A stretch of DNA of 12,869 nucleotides from Betaproteobacteria bacterium (GTDB taxonomy: Bacteria; Pseudomonadota; Gammaproteobacteria; Burkholderiales; Rhodocyclaceae): positions 1-12,869 of the forward strand of contig JAIFNM010000270.1 of assembly GCA_020047725.1 (NCBI GenBank). Reading direction: 5' to 3'. Of the stretch, positions 12,660 to 12,869 are shown piece by piece. The position numbers and the translations under genes are program-made. The notes under the pieces were generated by a model. The model ran no database searches, was not told the DNA's origin, and worked only from the letters and a program-made list of their open reading frames with translations. Within the stretch, counting starts at the first letter, position 1. The number at the start of each line of letters is the position of its first letter.

Positions 12660-12869
12660 TCAACGCACATCAACGTAGCGTAGGCACGTTCTAAGTACGT
12701 TGTCGTAGTCGCCGGCCGTCGCTTCTTCAAAGAACTGATCCTCCAGTTCCGGGTGATCACTTTCAAGAATCGCGCGCTGAACGCGACCGAGAATGGCAAA
12801 GGCGTTGCTGTCGGTGCCGGTGAGCACAACCACGGCATTCGTCAGCGGTTTGGATTCGTTGTGTGTCGT
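12660..12869 (-). CDS. Small conserved-looking protein upstream of the recombinase (partial)
   Basis: On the minus strand the frame is open from the window edge to TGA at 12662-12660, giving 69 residues: an N-terminal part TTHNESKPLTN, a strand AVVVLTGTDSNAFAILGRVQRAIL, an acidic helix (DHPELEDQFFEEATAGDYDNVLRTCL) and the end RYVDVR. The first visible codons read like positions 2 onward of a protein, so the ATG may lie just outside the window. The composition is clearly that of a real small alpha/beta protein, similar in style to short hypothetical proteins found beside integrase genes on plasmids and islands. I cannot name a family. Its stop lies within the ribosome binding site region of the recombinase, implying a coupled two-gene operon. 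Confidence 0.6.
   Translation of the reverse strand, partial: TTHNESKPLTNAVVVLTGTDSNAFAILGRVQRAILESDHPELEDQFFEEATAGDYDNVLRTCLRYVDVR

Overview
The window looks like an accessory region of a proteobacterial genome, probably gamma- or betaproteobacterial. This rests on codon style, Shine-Dalgarno spacing, the tRNA-Phe remnant with an encoded CCA, and families such as DUF2188 and the CopZ-like Fe-S metallochaperone. Taxonomy is inferred from impression only. No replication, ribosomal or central-metabolism gene is present. The content is regulators, toxin-antitoxin (TA) genes, site-specific recombinases and uncharacterised proteins.

Left block (1-4940). The 3' end of an unknown gene is followed by a minus-strand cluster: XRE repressor, then ImmA/IrrE-type metallopeptidase, then a protein with a HEPN-like R-X4-H motif and a C-terminal OST-HTH/LOTUS-like domain. 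A perfect 50-bp tandem duplication near the end of the protease reading frame shifts frame and joins the last two genes into one 616-codon ORF. Removing one copy restores a 309-aa protease with its own stop and a 286-aa downstream protein. Divergently transcribed are two tightly coupled genes I do not recognise: a 408-aa protein and a 317-aa Zn-ribbon/winged-helix-like protein. The shared regulatory region holds two back-to-back promoters and a 9-bp inverted sequence pair. I read the five genes as one candidate regulated module, possibly defence or toxin-like; this is inference.

Middle (4941-5840). It holds a terminator-like hairpin, a DUF2188 gene, about 300 bp of non-coding DNA with strong hairpins, and a terminator. 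Then comes the 3' part of a tRNA-Phe gene (minus strand), which marks an integration junction.

Right block (5841-12869). A phage/island-type tyrosine integrase begins about 190 bp from the tRNA fragment and is broken by an apparent 1-nt deletion near 6140. It is followed by cargo: a HigB/Gp49-like toxin with an XRE antitoxin and a second HigA-family antitoxin; a TacA-like (DUF1778) antitoxin translationally coupled to a CopZ-like Fe-S metallochaperone instead of its usual GNAT toxin; and a DarT-DarG DNA ADP-ribosylation toxin-antitoxin pair. Last, on the minus strand, are a small conserved-looking protein (cut by the window edge), an intact XerC/D-like tyrosine recombinase and an unknown 172-aa protein.

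Overall this appears to be a tRNA-Phe-targeted genomic island rich in TA/defence genes, next to a second accessory cluster. The intact tRNA and far end of the island are not in the window.
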